64,000 nucleotides of DNA from Pseudorhodobacter aquimaris (GCF_001202025.1 NZ_LGHS01000041.1:62001-126000), one strand, 5' to 3'. Counted from the first letter of the stretch, positions 1 to 10,028 are shown. Notes: a model not told the origin generated them from the sequence alone. Numbers and translations: made by a program.

Positions 1-98
1 CACGGCAGGAATTTGGGATAGCTGCCGACATCGGCAACAAGCGCATACATCTGATCGGCGCTATAGCGCAGCCGCTTGGTTTCGGAATGGCGTGGCAT
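1..98 (-). CDS. RatA/COQ10-like SRPBCC protein, N-terminal fragment
   Basis: The gene reads leftwards from an ATG at 98-96 and runs off the window edge after about 32 codons. The visible start ([10 protein letters not shown], then a stretch ending [11 protein letters not shown]) is the typical N-terminus of the type II toxin RatA / coenzyme-Q-binding COQ10 family, whose START-like fold binds ubiquinone or related lipids. Only the first helix-strand unit can be seen. It is divergent from hpt, with about 78 bp between the two starts. The family call rests on the N-terminal signature alone. Confidence 0.7.
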   Translation of the reverse strand, partial: MPRHSETKRLRYSADQMYALVADVGSYPKFLP

Positions 99-176
99 AT
101 GGCAATTCTTATCCGCTTTGGCGTGACTTGGGGCATGGTATTGGATAAACAGGCCGGGGAAATCAAGGGGCTGACC

Positions 177-722
177 ATGCAATCGAGACCTTATGTCATA
201 GACCAGATGATTTCGGCCAAGTCCATCGCCGCCCGAATCGAGGAGTTGGCGACCGAGATCAAGGCCCGTTTCGACGGCACCGAGAAGCTGGTGGTTGTTG
301 GGCTTTTGCGCGGATCCTTCGTGTTCATCGCCGATCTGGTGCGTGAACTGGATTTGCCGGTAGAGGTCGATTTCCTTGAGGCGTCCAGCTATGGCGACAG
401 CACAAAAAGCAGCCGTGAGGTGCGCATCCTCAAGGATCTGCGCGGTGAGATCGCGGGGCGTGATGTCTTGGTGGTCGAGGATATCGTCGATACCGGCTTT
501 ACCCTGCATCATGTTTTGCAGCTGCTCGAATCGCGCAAACCCGCGCGGATGGAGGTCTGTGTTTTGCTCGATAAACCCAGCCGCCGCGAGGTAGAGGTCA
601 AGGCGACATGGACCGGATTCGAGATCCCCGATGAGTTTGTCGTCGGTTACGGCATTGATTTTGCACAGCGTAACCGCAACCTGCCCTATATCGGCAAGGT
701 GCGGTTTACGGATGGGCAGTGA
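177..722 (+). CDS. hpt: hypoxanthine phosphoribosyltransferase
   Basis: This 181-residue cytoplasmic purine salvage enzyme should convert hypoxanthine (and usually guanine) plus PRPP to IMP or GMP. The type I phosphoribosyltransferase PRPP loop is plain ([12 protein letters not shown], about residues 100-111), as are the upstream GLLRGSFVF segment and the C-terminal VGYGIDF motif of HPRTs. Reading further upstream to 87 is possible, but the extra 30 residues do not fit the family, so the ATG at 177 (MQSRPYVID) was chosen. The stop overlaps the start of the next gene (TGATG), which suggests translational coupling to a DNA glycosylase-like gene. Confidence 0.93.
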   Translation: MQSRPYVIDQMISAKSIAARIEELATEIKARFDGTEKLVVVGLLRGSFVFIADLVRELDLPVEVDFLEASSYGDSTKSSREVRILKDLRGEIAGRDVLVVEDIVDTGFTLHHVLQLLESRKPARMEVCVLLDKPSRREVEVKATWTGFEIPDEFVVGYGIDFAQRNRNLPYIGKVRFTDGQ

Positions 723-1213
723 TGCTGCCCGATCTGTTGCAACCGGGGATGAGGCTGGTATTTTGCGGCACGGCGGCAAGCGCGAAATCCGCGGCGCGGG
801 GGCATTATTACGCAGGCCCCGGCAACCGGTTTTGGCCGCTGTTGTTTGAAACCGGCCTGACGCCCCGCCTGTTTACCCCGGATGAAGATCATCTGCTGCC
901 CGCGCTTGGGATCGGGTTGACCGATCTGGCCAAGGGCGTTTCGGGGATGGACCGTGACATCCCCTCTGCGGCCTATGCCCCCGACCGGCTTGCTGCAGCC
1001 ATCGCCTATGTAGGCCCAAAGGTGCTGGCCTTCACCAGCCTGACCGCCGCCAAAATCGCCCTTGGGACCCGCCATCCGCCGGGCCGCACCCGATCGGCGG
1101 TTTTTCCGGATCTGACCCTTTGGGTGCTGCCCTCGCCTTCGGGGGCTGCGCGTGCCACCTTCAGCGCGGCCCCCTGGCAGGCGCTGGCCGATCATATTCG
1201 GGCGATGTCATGA
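722..1213 (+). CDS. Mug/TDG-like uracil-DNA glycosylase superfamily protein
   Basis: A 163-residue protein of the mismatch-specific glycosylase family (COG3663, Mug-like). Seen: GPGNRFW near residue 33, which matches the ANRFW region of E. coli Mug; GLTDLAKGVSG in the middle; and WVLPSPSGAAR near the C-terminus, at the place of Mug NPSGLSR. The usual motif 1 of Mug (GINPG, with the catalytic Asn) is replaced by GTAAS, and Asn of motif 2 by Ser. The protein therefore probably does not work as a classical Mug and may belong to a divergent UDG branch. The ATG at 722 overlaps the hpt stop; its own end overlaps the next small gene by 4 bp. Confidence 0.72.
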   Translation: MLPDLLQPGMRLVFCGTAASAKSAARGHYYAGPGNRFWPLLFETGLTPRLFTPDEDHLLPALGIGLTDLAKGVSGMDRDIPSAAYAPDRLAAAIAYVGPKVLAFTSLTAAKIALGTRHPPGRTRSAVFPDLTLWVLPSPSGAARATFSAAPWQALADHIRAMS

Positions 1214-1398
1214 ATTATCGCTGGTTCCTGCGTATGGCGCAATGGGTGCGAAGGCCGCCCTCAGAAGGGCATGTGAAACTGGTTCTGGGGGTCATTCTGA
1301 TCTGTCTTTTGCTGTTCGGGGTGGAGTATTTCTTTGGCTGGCCAGAGGCGCTTACGCCCAATGGCGGCGGGCGGGCGCACCGGATGCCGGGCCTTTGA
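1210..1398 (+). CDS. small membrane protein, function unknown
   Basis: A 62-residue protein starting with an ATG that overlaps the stop of the glycosylase-like gene (ATGA). It has a short basic N-terminal part (MNYRWFLRMAQWVRR), one clear membrane helix (about residues 21-36, LVLGVILICLLLFGVEY) and a Gly/Arg-rich tail. No enzyme motif is visible. The tight overlap with an upstream gene supports real translation. Function is not recognised. Confidence 0.6.
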   Translation: MNYRWFLRMAQWVRRPPSEGHVKLVLGVILICLLLFGVEYFFGWPEALTPNGGGRAHRMPGL

Positions 1399-1475
1399 TG
1401 AATCGGGCGCGACTTGCACGATCGCTATAAACCCGCCAGACTGGTCCAAACCCGTCCAACGACAGGAGCCCCGTG

Positions 1476-2369
1476 ATGCGCCGTCTTATTGTTTCCGCCT
1501 CTGTTCTTGCCCTGATCGGCGGGGGCGTGTTCTGGTTTGTCACCGCGCCCAAGACCCTTGCGCCCGAGGTCACAGCAGGGTTGACCGGCGACGCCGAGGC
1601 AGGGGAGGCCGTATTTTGGGCGGCGGGCTGTGCCTCATGCCATATGGCCGAGGGGGCCGAGGGCGAGGCAGAACTGGTGCTGGCGGGCGGGCAGCGATTC
1701 CCCTCCCCCTTTGGGATATTTCTTGCGCCCAACATTTCTCCGGATCCGGTAAACGGCATCGGGGCATGGCCGGTTGCGGCCTTTGCCAATGCGGTGATGC
1801 GCGGCGTTTCGCCCGAAGGGGAGCATTATTATCCGGCCTTCCCCTATAACGCCTATAACAAGATGGACGTTCAGGATGTGGTTGACCTCAAAGCCTTTAT
1901 GGACGGGCTGCCCGCCAGCAGCGCGCCAAGCCAACCGCATGAGGTCGGCTTTCCCTTTAACATCCGGCGCAGCCTTGGTGGCTGGAAGTTTCTTTTCGAA
2001 TCAGATGACTGGGTGATTGACGGTGATCTGACCGAGGCGGAAACCCGTGGCCGCTATCTGTCGGAGGCGCTGGCCCATTGCGGCGAATGCCACACCCCGC
2101 GCAATGTGCTTGGCGGGATGGAGCGGGGCAAATGGCTGGCGGGCGGGCCGGATCCTTCGGGTAAGGGCAGCATCCCTAACATCACGCCTGCCGCACTTGA
2201 CTGGGATGAGGTCGACATCAAAGCCTATCTGACCAGCGGCTTCACACCGGAGTATGATTCCGTCGGCGGGCATATGGTGCATGTGGTCGAAAACATGGCG
2301 CGGCTGCCCGAATCGGACCGTGCCGCCGTCGCGGCCTACCTCAAGCGTGTACCGTCGGTTTCGAACTGA
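1476..2369 (+). CDS. diheme c-type cytochrome
   Basis: A 297-residue periplasmic electron carrier. A short N-terminal membrane helix (residues 4-22) acts as signal or anchor. Two heme-c attachment sites are visible: CASCH near residue 51 and CGECH near residue 203, one in each cytochrome-c domain. The layout resembles cytochrome c subunits that take electrons from periplasmic dehydrogenases (alcohol or gluconate dehydrogenase type), but no dehydrogenase partner lies next to it. The ATG at 1476 has AGGAG seven bases upstream; a GTG directly before it is an alternative. It is convergent with lipA, with only 10 bp between the stops. Confidence 0.85.
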   Translation: MRRLIVSASVLALIGGGVFWFVTAPKTLAPEVTAGLTGDAEAGEAVFWAAGCASCHMAEGAEGEAELVLAGGQRFPSPFGIFLAPNISPDPVNGIGAWPVAAFANAVMRGVSPEGEHYYPAFPYNAYNKMDVQDVVDLKAFMDGLPASSAPSQPHEVGFPFNIRRSLGGWKFLFESDDWVIDGDLTEAETRGRYLSEALAHCGECHTPRNVLGGMERGKWLAGGPDPSGKGSIPNITPAALDWDEVDIKAYLTSGFTPEYDSVGGHMVHVVENMARLPESDRAAVAAYLKRVPSVSN

Positions 2370-2379
2370 AACTGGCGCG

Positions 2380-3327
2380 TTACTGCGCCAGCTTTGCCAA
2401 TCGAGCTGCACGCATCTGGGCAAAATCCTCCCCCGCGTGATAGCTTGACCGTGTCAGGGGCGTGGCCGAAACCATCAAGAATCCCTTGCCGTAAGCAGCC
2501 GTTTCATAGGCTTTGAACTCATCCGGGGTGACGAAACGGTCAACGCGGTGGTGTTTCGGCGTTGGTTGCAAATATTGCCCGATGGTTAGGAAATCGACAT
2601 CGGCGGCCCGCATATCATCCATCACCTGCCGTACGGACTGCGCATCCTCGCCCAAGCCGACCATGATGCCGGATTTGGTGAACATCGTAGGGTCCAGCTC
2701 CTTGACCCGCTGCAACAGGCGCAGGCTGTGGAAATAACGCGCACCGGGGCGAACGGTTGGATAAAGGCCAGGAACGGTTTCGAGATTGTGGTTGAACACA
2801 TCGGGGCGGGCCTCAACGACCTTTTCCAGAACCTCGGGCGCACATTTCAGGAAATCGGGTGTCAGAATTTCAATCGTGGTTTCCGGGCTGCGATGACGGA
2901 CTGCGCGAATGGTCTGGGCAAAGTGATCGGCCCCGCCATCTTCGAGATCGTCGCGGTCCACCGATGTAATCACCACATGGTTCAGGCCCAATTGCTGTAC
3001 CGCATGGGCGACACGACCTGGCTCAAAGACATCAAGCGTTTGCGGCTTGCCGGTGGCAACATTGCAAAAGGTGCAACCACGGGTGCAGATCTCGCCCATG
3101 ATCATCATGGTGGCATGGCCCTGCCCCCAGCATTCGCCGACATTGGGACAGCCGGCCTCTTCACAAACCGTGACCAGCTTTTGTTCTTTCAAAATCTCGC
3201 GCGTTTTCTTGTAGCCTTCCGATGAAGGGGCTTTGACACGAATCCATGAAGGTTTCTTGGGTTGTTCATTGTCAACGCGATGCGCCTTTTCAGGGTGGCG
3301 CTGGTCCGGCATTTTAAGGTCACGCAA
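2380..3327 (-). CDS. lipA: lipoyl synthase
   Basis: A radical-SAM enzyme that inserts two sulfur atoms into protein-bound octanoate to make lipoyl groups on 2-oxoacid dehydrogenases and GcvH. Both cluster motifs are seen: the auxiliary cluster [12 protein letters not shown], the radical-SAM CTRGCTFC, and the C-terminal RSSYHAGE motif whose Ser binds the auxiliary cluster. I placed the start at a TTG at 3327 (giving [16 protein letters not shown], like relatives) because GGGGAG lies about 7 bases upstream; the next ATG is 3312. Length 315 residues is normal for the family. Confidence 0.93.
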   Translation of the reverse strand: MRDLKMPDQRHPEKAHRVDNEQPKKPSWIRVKAPSSEGYKKTREILKEQKLVTVCEEAGCPNVGECWGQGHATMMIMGEICTRGCTFCNVATGKPQTLDVFEPGRVAHAVQQLGLNHVVITSVDRDDLEDGGADHFAQTIRAVRHRSPETTIEILTPDFLKCAPEVLEKVVEARPDVFNHNLETVPGLYPTVRPGARYFHSLRLLQRVKELDPTMFTKSGIMVGLGEDAQSVRQVMDDMRAADVDFLTIGQYLQPTPKHHRVDRFVTPDEFKAYETAAYGKGFLMVSATPLTRSSYHAGEDFAQMRAARLAKLAQ

Positions 3328-3432
3328 GGTTAGACTCCCCGAAAAAATGGCTCCTTCATGGATACGCTCTTTTGCGGGCTGAGACAACCAGTACCGCGCC
3401 CGCCCGATTGCCACTGTGGCGGGCGCGGATCC

Positions 3433-4542
3433 TTACCCGATCATCGGACCGTGTTTGCCGTAATGGGTGTCATAATGCAGCCGCAGACGTTGCAAGGCGA
3501 TGCGCAGCACGATCTTGCCCGAGCGCGCCGACCAGCCCATGCGTTTTTCCGCAACCTCCAGCCCCTCCAGAAAACAGCAGCAGCGCAGAACCATATCGCC
3601 AAGCCCCGGCCCCAGATCCCGCAGGGCCACCGAAACCCGTTCACGCGCATCCGAGGCCCCCCCGCCGGTTTTTCCATCCGGCGCAAAGCTGCCGCGATCG
3701 CCGCCAGTCAAGAATCGCTCCCAGTTCTGGGTGACCCGGGGGCCCATCTGTGCCAGCTCAAAATCCATCCGCAGCTGTTCGGCCGCCCCCACCAACTCGG
3801 CCGCCAGAAAGGGTTTGCCGTCGCGGTCGCGCCTGCGCGCCAGAACCTGAACCGGGCTTTCAGCGGCATTATAGCGCACCCGGCGCTCCTCTCCGGCCTC
3901 AGGCACATCGCGGGTGGCCCAATCGCGATGCTGGTCACCAAATTGGGCCGGCGCCTCGGCCATGCCCCCCGCATCCCCCGGCACCATCCGCTTATAGGCC
4001 GCGCGCCCGGCTTGTGTGATCTGATAGGTCGAGACCCGACCCTGCTTCTCACAAGAGATCCAGTCCTTCAGCGCAAAAGCCTGCGCCAAGCTGCGATCAA
4101 TCACGGCAAGGCGCAGGGTACGCCCGTCAGGAAAGCTGCGCAAAACCGCCGCCTTATCCATATCTTGCGCAATCGCCAGCACGGTATCCACCTCGGCCAG
4201 ACGCCGCAAAACACGGCGCCCTTCGTGCATGATTGTCGCATCGTCAATTTTCAATCCGTCTTGTCTGATAGGGGCTGTCATGGCAGTGGCATCCTTCTGG
4301 CTGATGTTGCAAGCGTCGTTTTCCTGCACCCGCCCGAATGCCGACAGCGCCTCATCCACCAAGGGATCATCGCGTCGGTTTTCATAGCGGCGTACCTGTC
4401 GCATCACGGTCGACGCATGGCATCCCTCACGGCGCGCCAATTGCCGCAGAGAGACCCCCTGCTCCGTATGGTCAAGGTACAGGCGTGCCGCATCCGGCAG
4501 CCATGCAGGCAGCGAAAACTCCGAGCTCAGGTTTGATCCCAT
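3433..4542 (-). CDS. DUF6456 helix-turn-helix protein
   Basis: A protein of about 369 residues of a family typical of Rhodobacterales. Near the N-terminus is a resolvase-like helix-turn-helix (GVSLRQLARREGCHASTVMR), followed by NRRDDPLVDEAL. The C-terminal third is the DUF6456 domain, ending with a helix-rich segment (LRIALQRLRLHYDTHYG). It is probably a DNA-binding protein or regulator; its target is unknown. The start is uncertain: the ATG at 4542 matches expected relatives, while an ATG at 4614 with AGGTAAGA upstream would add 24 residues. Confidence 0.75.
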   Translation of the reverse strand: MGSNLSSEFSLPAWLPDAARLYLDHTEQGVSLRQLARREGCHASTVMRQVRRYENRRDDPLVDEALSAFGRVQENDACNISQKDATAMTAPIRQDGLKIDDATIMHEGRRVLRRLAEVDTVLAIAQDMDKAAVLRSFPDGRTLRLAVIDRSLAQAFALKDWISCEKQGRVSTYQITQAGRAAYKRMVPGDAGGMAEAPAQFGDQHRDWATRDVPEAGEERRVRYNAAESPVQVLARRRDRDGKPFLAAELVGAAEQLRMDFELAQMGPRVTQNWERFLTGGDRGSFAPDGKTGGGASDARERVSVALRDLGPGLGDMVLRCCCFLEGLEVAEKRMGWSARSGKIVLRIALQRLRLHYDTHYGKHGPMIG

Positions 4543-4763
4543 TACAGCGTCCTGTGGTGCCTTTGCAGTTAGGCCATTGGTCCCATTCTGGACAGTCGCA
4601 ACTCTGGGCAGCATTTCTTACCTGTTCGTTAACATCTTCGCTTTCGTCCATAATTGTTTCCAAATCATAAACAAATGCGAAAGCAGCGCGCGGTGGAACG
4701 GCCCAAAACGCAACGCAGGGTTGTAATGGTGCATGCTGGTGCAACAAATTTCAGGAGCACCAA

Positions 4764-5054
4764 ATGTCAGACATCAGCACAATCCTTGCGAATCTCCGCC
4801 GTCCCCGTTTACTGATCCGCGCCGCACGCCACGGCATTCAGGATTACCGCCGGGATCGGGATTTGCGCCGGTTGATCAACGCGGTTTCCCCCCCCTCCCC
4901 CGAGGCGGCATTGGCCCGTTTACGCGATGCCGAGGAACTGGCAGAGGAAACACGTCGCCGTGGGGATGCTGGCTATTCCATCGCGCGCCACGTCGATCTC
5001 TTGATCGCAATGATGGCAGAGCTGCGCTTGCTGCGCAATCACGCCGGCGCATAA
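4764..5054 (+). CDS. DUF6477 family small protein
   Basis: A 96-residue, Arg- and Leu-rich, mainly helical protein (starts MSDISTILANLRRPRLLIRA). It belongs by appearance to DUF6477, a short family found in Rhodobacteraceae, often close to DUF6456 genes as here. The RBS AGGAG lies 7 bases before the ATG. It has no signal peptide or membrane segment. Function is unknown. It is divergent from the DUF6456 gene and ends at a shared strong terminator hairpin. Confidence 0.75.
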   Translation: MSDISTILANLRRPRLLIRAARHGIQDYRRDRDLRRLINAVSPPSPEAALARLRDAEELAEETRRRGDAGYSIARHVDLLIAMMAELRLLRNHAGA

Positions 5055-5079
5055 GGCAGCGCAACTGTTGCCTGAACGC

Positions 5080-5113
5080 AAAATGGCCCCGCCTTTCACA
5101 GCGGGGCCATTTT
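5080..5113. terminator. bidirectional terminator hairpin
   Basis: A 13 bp perfect stem (AAAATGGCCCCGC pairing with GCGGGGCCATTTT) with an 8 base loop lies between the convergent DUF6477 and methyltransferase genes. The A and T runs at its two ends make it usable from both strands. Confidence 0.85.
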
Positions 5114-5130
5114 GCCAAGAACAGATGGCT

Positions 5131-6672
5131 TTAGGCAAATGCGTCCGGCATAGAGGCTTTTTTACGCGCGACATAATCATCAATCGCCTCGCGAATCCCC
5201 TCATCCAGCGCAGGCGCTTGATAGTCGCCAACCATTTTGGCCACACGGTTTGCCGCCAATGTTTCGGTATCGCGCGCGCCCTCTTCGTACCATGTCTCAA
5301 AGGGTTTGTAATCCAGCAGGTCTGACCGCCAAAACGCTGATTTGAAATTCTTTTGTGTGTGTTCGCAGCCAAGGAAATGCCCCCCCGGACCGACCTCGCG
5401 CAGTGCGTCCATCGCCTGCCCGTTGTCATCCATCGAAATCCCTTGGGCCAGATGATGCAAAGCGCCAAGCTGGTCGGCATCCATCACGAATTTCTCAAAG
5501 GAGGCGACAAGCCCGCCTTCAAGCCAGCCACAAGCGTGCAGCATGAAGTTCACCCCCGACAAAAGCGCCATATTGAGGCTGTTGGCGGTTTCATAGGCTG
5601 CCTGCGCATCAGGCAGTTTCGATCCACAAAACGCCCCGCCGGATCGGTACGGCAGCCCCAACCGGCGGGCAAGCTGCCCCGCGCCATAGGTGATATGCGC
5701 AGCCTCGGGGGTGCCAAAGGTCGGCGCGCCAGAGTTCATATCGATCGAGGTCACAAATGCGCCGAAAATCGCCGGCGCACCGGGGCGCACCAACTGGCTA
5801 TAGGCCACACCCGCAAGCACCTCGGCCAGCACCTGCGTCAGGGTACCTGCCACCGTGACCGGTGCCATTGCCCCGCCCACAATAAAGGGCGAAATAATAG
5901 CCGCCTGCCCTGCGGTGGCATAGGCCTCCAGTGCGCCCATCATCGTCGAATCAAAGGTTAACGGCGAGTTGATATTGATTAAGCTGGTCAGCACCACGTT
6001 CTGGTCAACGAACTCCGCACCGAACAGCAGCTTGGACATTTCGACCGAATCTCTGGCACGTTCGGGTTCGGTGACCGAACCCATAAACGGCTTGTCCGAA
6101 AGCACCATATGCGCGCGCAACATATCCAGATGGCGCTTGTTCACCGGAACATCCGTCGGCTCACAAACCGTGCCGCCGGAATGGTGCAACCATTTCGACA
6201 TATAGCCCAGTTTCACGAATTTCTCAAAATCCGCCATGGTGGCATAGCGCCGCCCGCCCTCACGGTCGCGCACGAAGGGGGGGCCGTAAACCGGCGCCAG
6301 CACCAGATTGCGGCCGCCGATTTCCACCGAACGCTCGGCGTTGCGGGCGTGCTGGGTAAAACTTGAAGGCGCCGTGGCGCAAAGTTTGCGTGCCAAGCCG
6401 CGCGGGATATGTACCCGCTCGCCCTTCACATCTGCACCTGCTGCGCGCCAACGGTCCAAAGCGGCCGGATTGTCGACGAAATTCACGCCAATCTCTTCAA
6501 GCACGGTTTCCGCGTTATGCTCGATGATCTCCAGGGCTTCTTCGTTCAGAATCTCGAAATTCGGGATATTGCGGCTGATGTATTTTGCCACGTCAAAGCT
6601 GACGGCTGTCCGCTCTGCCCGCCGTGCCGAGCCTCCCCCGCCCCGCGCCCTGCGCTTTGTACCCTCAGTCAT
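5131..6672 (-). CDS. MttB-family (trimethylamine methyltransferase-like) protein
   Basis: A 513-residue protein of the MttB superfamily, corrinoid-dependent methyltransferases that demethylate quaternary or tertiary amines. The family core is visible throughout (HHSGGTVCEPTDVP, LININSPLTFDSTMMGALEAYA, SGGAFCGSKLPDAQAAYETA). There is no in-frame amber codon, so this is a non-pyrrolysine member such as those acting on glycine betaine or carnitine-like compounds. No corrinoid protein or methyl-transfer partner is adjacent, so the substrate cannot be told. The ATG at 6672 has GGGGAG about 7 bases upstream; a start at 6687 is possible. Convergent with DUF6477. Confidence 0.85.
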   Translation of the reverse strand: MTEGTKRRARGGGGSARRAERTAVSFDVAKYISRNIPNFEILNEEALEIIEHNAETVLEEIGVNFVDNPAALDRWRAAGADVKGERVHIPRGLARKLCATAPSSFTQHARNAERSVEIGGRNLVLAPVYGPPFVRDREGGRRYATMADFEKFVKLGYMSKWLHHSGGTVCEPTDVPVNKRHLDMLRAHMVLSDKPFMGSVTEPERARDSVEMSKLLFGAEFVDQNVVLTSLININSPLTFDSTMMGALEAYATAGQAAIISPFIVGGAMAPVTVAGTLTQVLAEVLAGVAYSQLVRPGAPAIFGAFVTSIDMNSGAPTFGTPEAAHITYGAGQLARRLGLPYRSGGAFCGSKLPDAQAAYETANSLNMALLSGVNFMLHACGWLEGGLVASFEKFVMDADQLGALHHLAQGISMDDNGQAMDALREVGPGGHFLGCEHTQKNFKSAFWRSDLLDYKPFETWYEEGARDTETLAANRVAKMVGDYQAPALDEGIREAIDDYVARKKASMPDAFA

Positions 6673-6900
6673 CCTCAATCTCCCCAAGCCCTACGCAGTC
6701 TTGGTGCCTTTATGGCCCAACCCGGCGCCGCTACCCTTGCCAATTCCGTCATATACCACCCAAAACCGACATTGGGGCATAGGCATCACGCTGTTTCAAT
6801 TTGGCAAAAACCGGTGAAATGAGCCAGCCGGCCATCCGTCGCGCCCATAGGGTTGCTTTGCCCTCTTGCGATTCTGTCGCGCCACGCTTATTGCCCACCC

Positions 6901-8457
6901 ATGACACATCATGAGCGCCTTCTTATCATCGACTTCGGGTCCCAAGTAACGCAGCTTATTGCGCGCCGCTTGCGAGAGTTGAACGTCTATTGCGAAATCC
7001 ACCCTTTCAATAAGGTGACGGACGTCTTTCTGGCCGAATTCGACCCCAAGGCGGTTATCCTTTCGGGGGGTCCTGCGTCTGTCTTTGCTGAGGGCGCGCC
7101 GATGCCGCCAAAGGCGGTGTTTGATCTGGGCGTGCCGGTGTTGGGCATTTGTTATGGCCAACAGGTGATGATGCATTGCCTTGGCGGGCAGGTTGAGCGC
7201 GGTCATGGTACCGCCGAATTTGGCCGCGCCTTTGTGACGCCAACACAGGCGCAAACCGATCTGCTGGACGGCTGGTTTGCCGCTGACCGCGAGCAGGTCT
7301 GGATGTCGCATGGCGACCATGTTTCCATAATCGCACCGGGGTTTGAAGTTTACGGCACCTCGCCCAATGCGCCTTTTGCGATCACCGCCGATATTGAGCG
7401 TCGTTTCTATGCCGTGCAATTCCACCCCGAGGTGCACCACACCCCGAATGGTGCGAAGTTCTATGAGAATTTTGTCCGCATCGCCGGTTTTGCCGGTGAC
7501 TGGACCATGGGCGCCTACCGCGAGGATGCCATCGCCAAGATCCGCGAACAGGTCGGTGACAAACGGGTGATCTGCGGGCTTTCGGGCGGCGTCGACAGCT
7601 CTGTTGCGGCGGTTTTGATCCATGAGGCCATTGGCGACCAGTTGACCTGCGTTTTCGTTGACCACGGGCTGCTGCGCCAGAATGAGGCCGAAGAAGTCGT
7701 CAAGATGTTTGGCGAGAATTACAACATCCCGCTGATTCATGCCGACGAATCAGAGCTGTTCCTCGGCAAGCTCGACGGCGTGTCCGACCCCGAAACCAAG
7801 CGCAAGATTATCGGTGGCTTGTTCATCGATGTCTTCCAGAAATACGCAAATCAAATCGAGGGTGCGGAATTTCTGGCCCAAGGCACGCTTTACCCTGATG
7901 TGATCGAATCGGTCAGCTTTTCGGGCGGCCCTTCGGTGACGATCAAATCGCACCACAATGTCGGTGGCCTGCCTGAAAAGATGGGCCTGAAACTGGTCGA
8001 ACCTTTGCGCGAATTGTTCAAGGATGAGGTGCGCGCGCTTGGTCGTGAACTTGGCCTGCCGCCGTCTTTCATCGGTCGCCATCCCTTCCCCGGCCCCGGT
8101 CTGGCCATTCGCTGTCCCGGTGAGATCACCCGCGAAAAGCTGGCGATCCTGAAAAAGGCCGATGCCGTCTATATCGACCAGATCCGCAAGCACGGGCTGT
8201 ATGATGATATCTGGCAGGCTTTTGTCGCCATCCTTCCGGTGCGGACCGTGGGCGTTATGGGCGACGGGCGGACCTATGATTTTGCTTGCGCCTTGCGCGC
8301 GGTGACCTCGGTCGATGGTATGACGGCGGATTACTATCCCTTTAGCCATGAATTTCTTGGTGAAACCGCCACGCGGATTATCAATGAAGTCCAAGGCATT
8401 AACCGGGTTACTTACGACATTACATCAAAGCCGCCCGGCACCATTGAATGGGAATGA
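6901..8457 (+). CDS. guaA: GMP synthase (glutamine-hydrolysing)
   Basis: A 518-residue cytoplasmic enzyme converting XMP to GMP with ATP and glutamine. N-terminal class I glutamine amidotransferase: GICYGQQ with the catalytic Cys, and FHPEVHHT with the His-x-Glu pair. Then the ATP pyrophosphatase domain (P-loop SGGVDSS) and the C-terminal dimerisation domain ending in KPPGTIEWE, the hallmark of GuaA. The ATG at 6901 gives [15 protein letters not shown], as expected. It acts with hpt and gpt elsewhere in this window in guanine nucleotide supply. Confidence 0.97.
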   Translation: MTHHERLLIIDFGSQVTQLIARRLRELNVYCEIHPFNKVTDVFLAEFDPKAVILSGGPASVFAEGAPMPPKAVFDLGVPVLGICYGQQVMMHCLGGQVERGHGTAEFGRAFVTPTQAQTDLLDGWFAADREQVWMSHGDHVSIIAPGFEVYGTSPNAPFAITADIERRFYAVQFHPEVHHTPNGAKFYENFVRIAGFAGDWTMGAYREDAIAKIREQVGDKRVICGLSGGVDSSVAAVLIHEAIGDQLTCVFVDHGLLRQNEAEEVVKMFGENYNIPLIHADESELFLGKLDGVSDPETKRKIIGGLFIDVFQKYANQIEGAEFLAQGTLYPDVIESVSFSGGPSVTIKSHHNVGGLPEKMGLKLVEPLRELFKDEVRALGRELGLPPSFIGRHPFPGPGLAIRCPGEITREKLAILKKADAVYIDQIRKHGLYDDIWQAFVAILPVRTVGVMGDGRTYDFACALRAVTSVDGMTADYYPFSHEFLGETATRIINEVQGINRVTYDITSKPPGTIEWE

Positions 8458-8461
8458 TCCA

Positions 8462-8486
8462 AGCGCGCCCCGATTGAGGGCGCGCT
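8462..8486. terminator. terminator hairpin between guaA and the HerA-like gene
   Basis: A 9 bp stem AGCGCGCCC / GGGCGCGCT with a 7 base loop, followed by GTTATTTC on the plus strand, sits in the 35 bp between two convergent genes. Confidence 0.7.
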
Positions 8487-8492
8487 GTTATT

Positions 8493-10028
8493 TCAGCGGC
8501 TTTTAAAGAACGACCCCAAAATTCCGCGCACGAGTGCCTGACCGCTTTTGGTGCCCAATTGCCGCGCAAAGCTCTTGGCAAAGGCGGTTCCGACGCTGTC
8601 GGATGTGCGGGCCTTGCGAGATGTGACCCGTCCCCCGTCATAGCGGCGCGCGGAATTGAACTCCCGGGCCTGAGTTTCGGCGCGGGCCTCTGCGGCCTCG
8701 GCTTCGGCCACTTCCTTGGCCGCGGCTTCGGCGCGGGCCAGCAAACGTTCATGCGCCGAATCGCGGTCAAACCGTGCTTCATACTTCCCCGCAACAGGGG
8801 ATGCGGCCATCAGGGCGGCACGGGTCGCGGCATCAATCGGGCCAAGCTGGCTGCTTGGCGGGCGGATCAAGGTGCGCTCCACCACGCCGGGAATGCCTTT
8901 GTCCTCCAGAAACGACGTCACTGCCTCACCGGTGCCAACCTGCTTGATCGCCTCTTCGGTCGAAAAACGCGGGTTGGTCCGATAGGTCTGCGCCGCCAGC
9001 TTCAGATCGCGTTGATCGCGCGGGGTGAACACCCGCAAGGCATGCTGCACGCGGTTGCCAAGCTGTGCCAGCACATCATCGGGCACATCACCGGGCTTTT
9101 GCGTGACGAAAAACACCCCCACCCCCTTGGAGCGGATCAGGCGCACGACCTGTTCCACCTTATCCACCAAGGCCTTGGGCGCGCCGTCAAACAGCAAATG
9201 CGCCTCATCGAAAAAGAACACCAGCTTGGGCTTGTCGGGATTGCCAACCTCTGGCAGCTCCTCAAACAATTCCGAGAGCAACCACAACAGGAACGTCGAA
9301 TAAAGCCGTGGCGATCCCATCAGCTGATCTGCGGCCAGAATGTTAATGCGCCCGCGCCCCCCGGCGTCCAGCTGCATCATATCGGCCAGCTCCAGCGCGG
9401 GTTCGCCAAATAAATGGTCCCCACCTTGATTTTCCAACACAAGCAACCGGCGCTGGATCGCCCCGATGGAGCGGGTGGAAACAAGCCCGTAAGTCGTGCT
9501 GATCTCGCGCGCGTTCTCGGCGATAAAGGTCAGCATCGCGCGCAGATCCTTGAGGTCATACATCGGCAGACCCTCATCATCGGCCAGCCGGAAGGCCACA
9601 TTAATCACGCCCTCTTGCGCATCCGAAAGCTCCAGCAGGCGCGAAATCAGCAAGGGGCCCATCTCGGCCACGGTGGTGCGCACCGGATGGCCCTGCTTGC
9701 CGAACAGATCCCAAAAGGTCACAGGAAAGGCGCTGTAGTCCAGATTAAGCCCGATGGTTGCGGCCCGCGCCATAAAGGCGTCATGCAGCTTGTGGCCTTC
9801 TGATCCGGCCAAGCCGATCCCCGAAAGATCGCCCTTCACGTCCGACAGGAACACCGGCACCCCGGCGGCCGAGAACCCTTCGGCGAGGATCTGCAGGGTC
9901 ACGGTTTTCCCCGTCCCCGTGGCCCCCGCAATCAACCCATGCCTGTTACCATAGCCCAGCAACAAATTCTGCGGTGTGCCATACGCCTCATTGCCGCCAC
10001 CAACGAAAATACTCGATGTAATCGCCAC
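8493..10028 (-). CDS. HerA-like ATPase, DUF853 family (YjgR-like)
   Basis: A 511-residue P-loop ATPase of the HerA/FtsK-like superfamily, similar in plan to E. coli YjgR. Walker A is GATGTGKT and Walker B is [12 protein letters not shown]; a conserved [19 protein letters not shown] segment follows. The C-terminal part carries an Ala/Glu-rich probable coiled coil ([20 protein letters not shown]). Cellular role of the family is poorly known; a DNA-pumping or helicase role is only suggested by homology. The start is a GTG at 10028 with AAAGGGGAA upstream; extending to 10082 would add residues unlike the family. Confidence 0.85.
   Translation of the reverse strand: MAITSSIFVGGGNEAYGTPQNLLLGYGNRHGLIAGATGTGKTVTLQILAEGFSAAGVPVFLSDVKGDLSGIGLAGSEGHKLHDAFMARAATIGLNLDYSAFPVTFWDLFGKQGHPVRTTVAEMGPLLISRLLELSDAQEGVINVAFRLADDEGLPMYDLKDLRAMLTFIAENAREISTTYGLVSTRSIGAIQRRLLVLENQGGDHLFGEPALELADMMQLDAGGRGRINILAADQLMGSPRLYSTFLLWLLSELFEELPEVGNPDKPKLVFFFDEAHLLFDGAPKALVDKVEQVVRLIRSKGVGVFFVTQKPGDVPDDVLAQLGNRVQHALRVFTPRDQRDLKLAAQTYRTNPRFSTEEAIKQVGTGEAVTSFLEDKGIPGVVERTLIRPPSSQLGPIDAATRAALMAASPVAGKYEARFDRDSAHERLLARAEAAAKEVAEAEAAEARAETQAREFNSARRYDGGRVTSRKARTSDSVGTAFAKSFARQLGTKSGQALVRGILGSFFKSR

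Noticed and set aside
3358-4536. A 392-codon plus-strand open frame opposite the DUF6456 gene
   Set aside because: The opposite strand carries a recognisable HTH and DUF6456 domain; this frame has no family features.
5131-6672. A pyrrolysine-containing trimethylamine methyltransferase
   Set aside because: The frame is open throughout without any in-frame amber codon, so it is a non-pyrrolysine family member.
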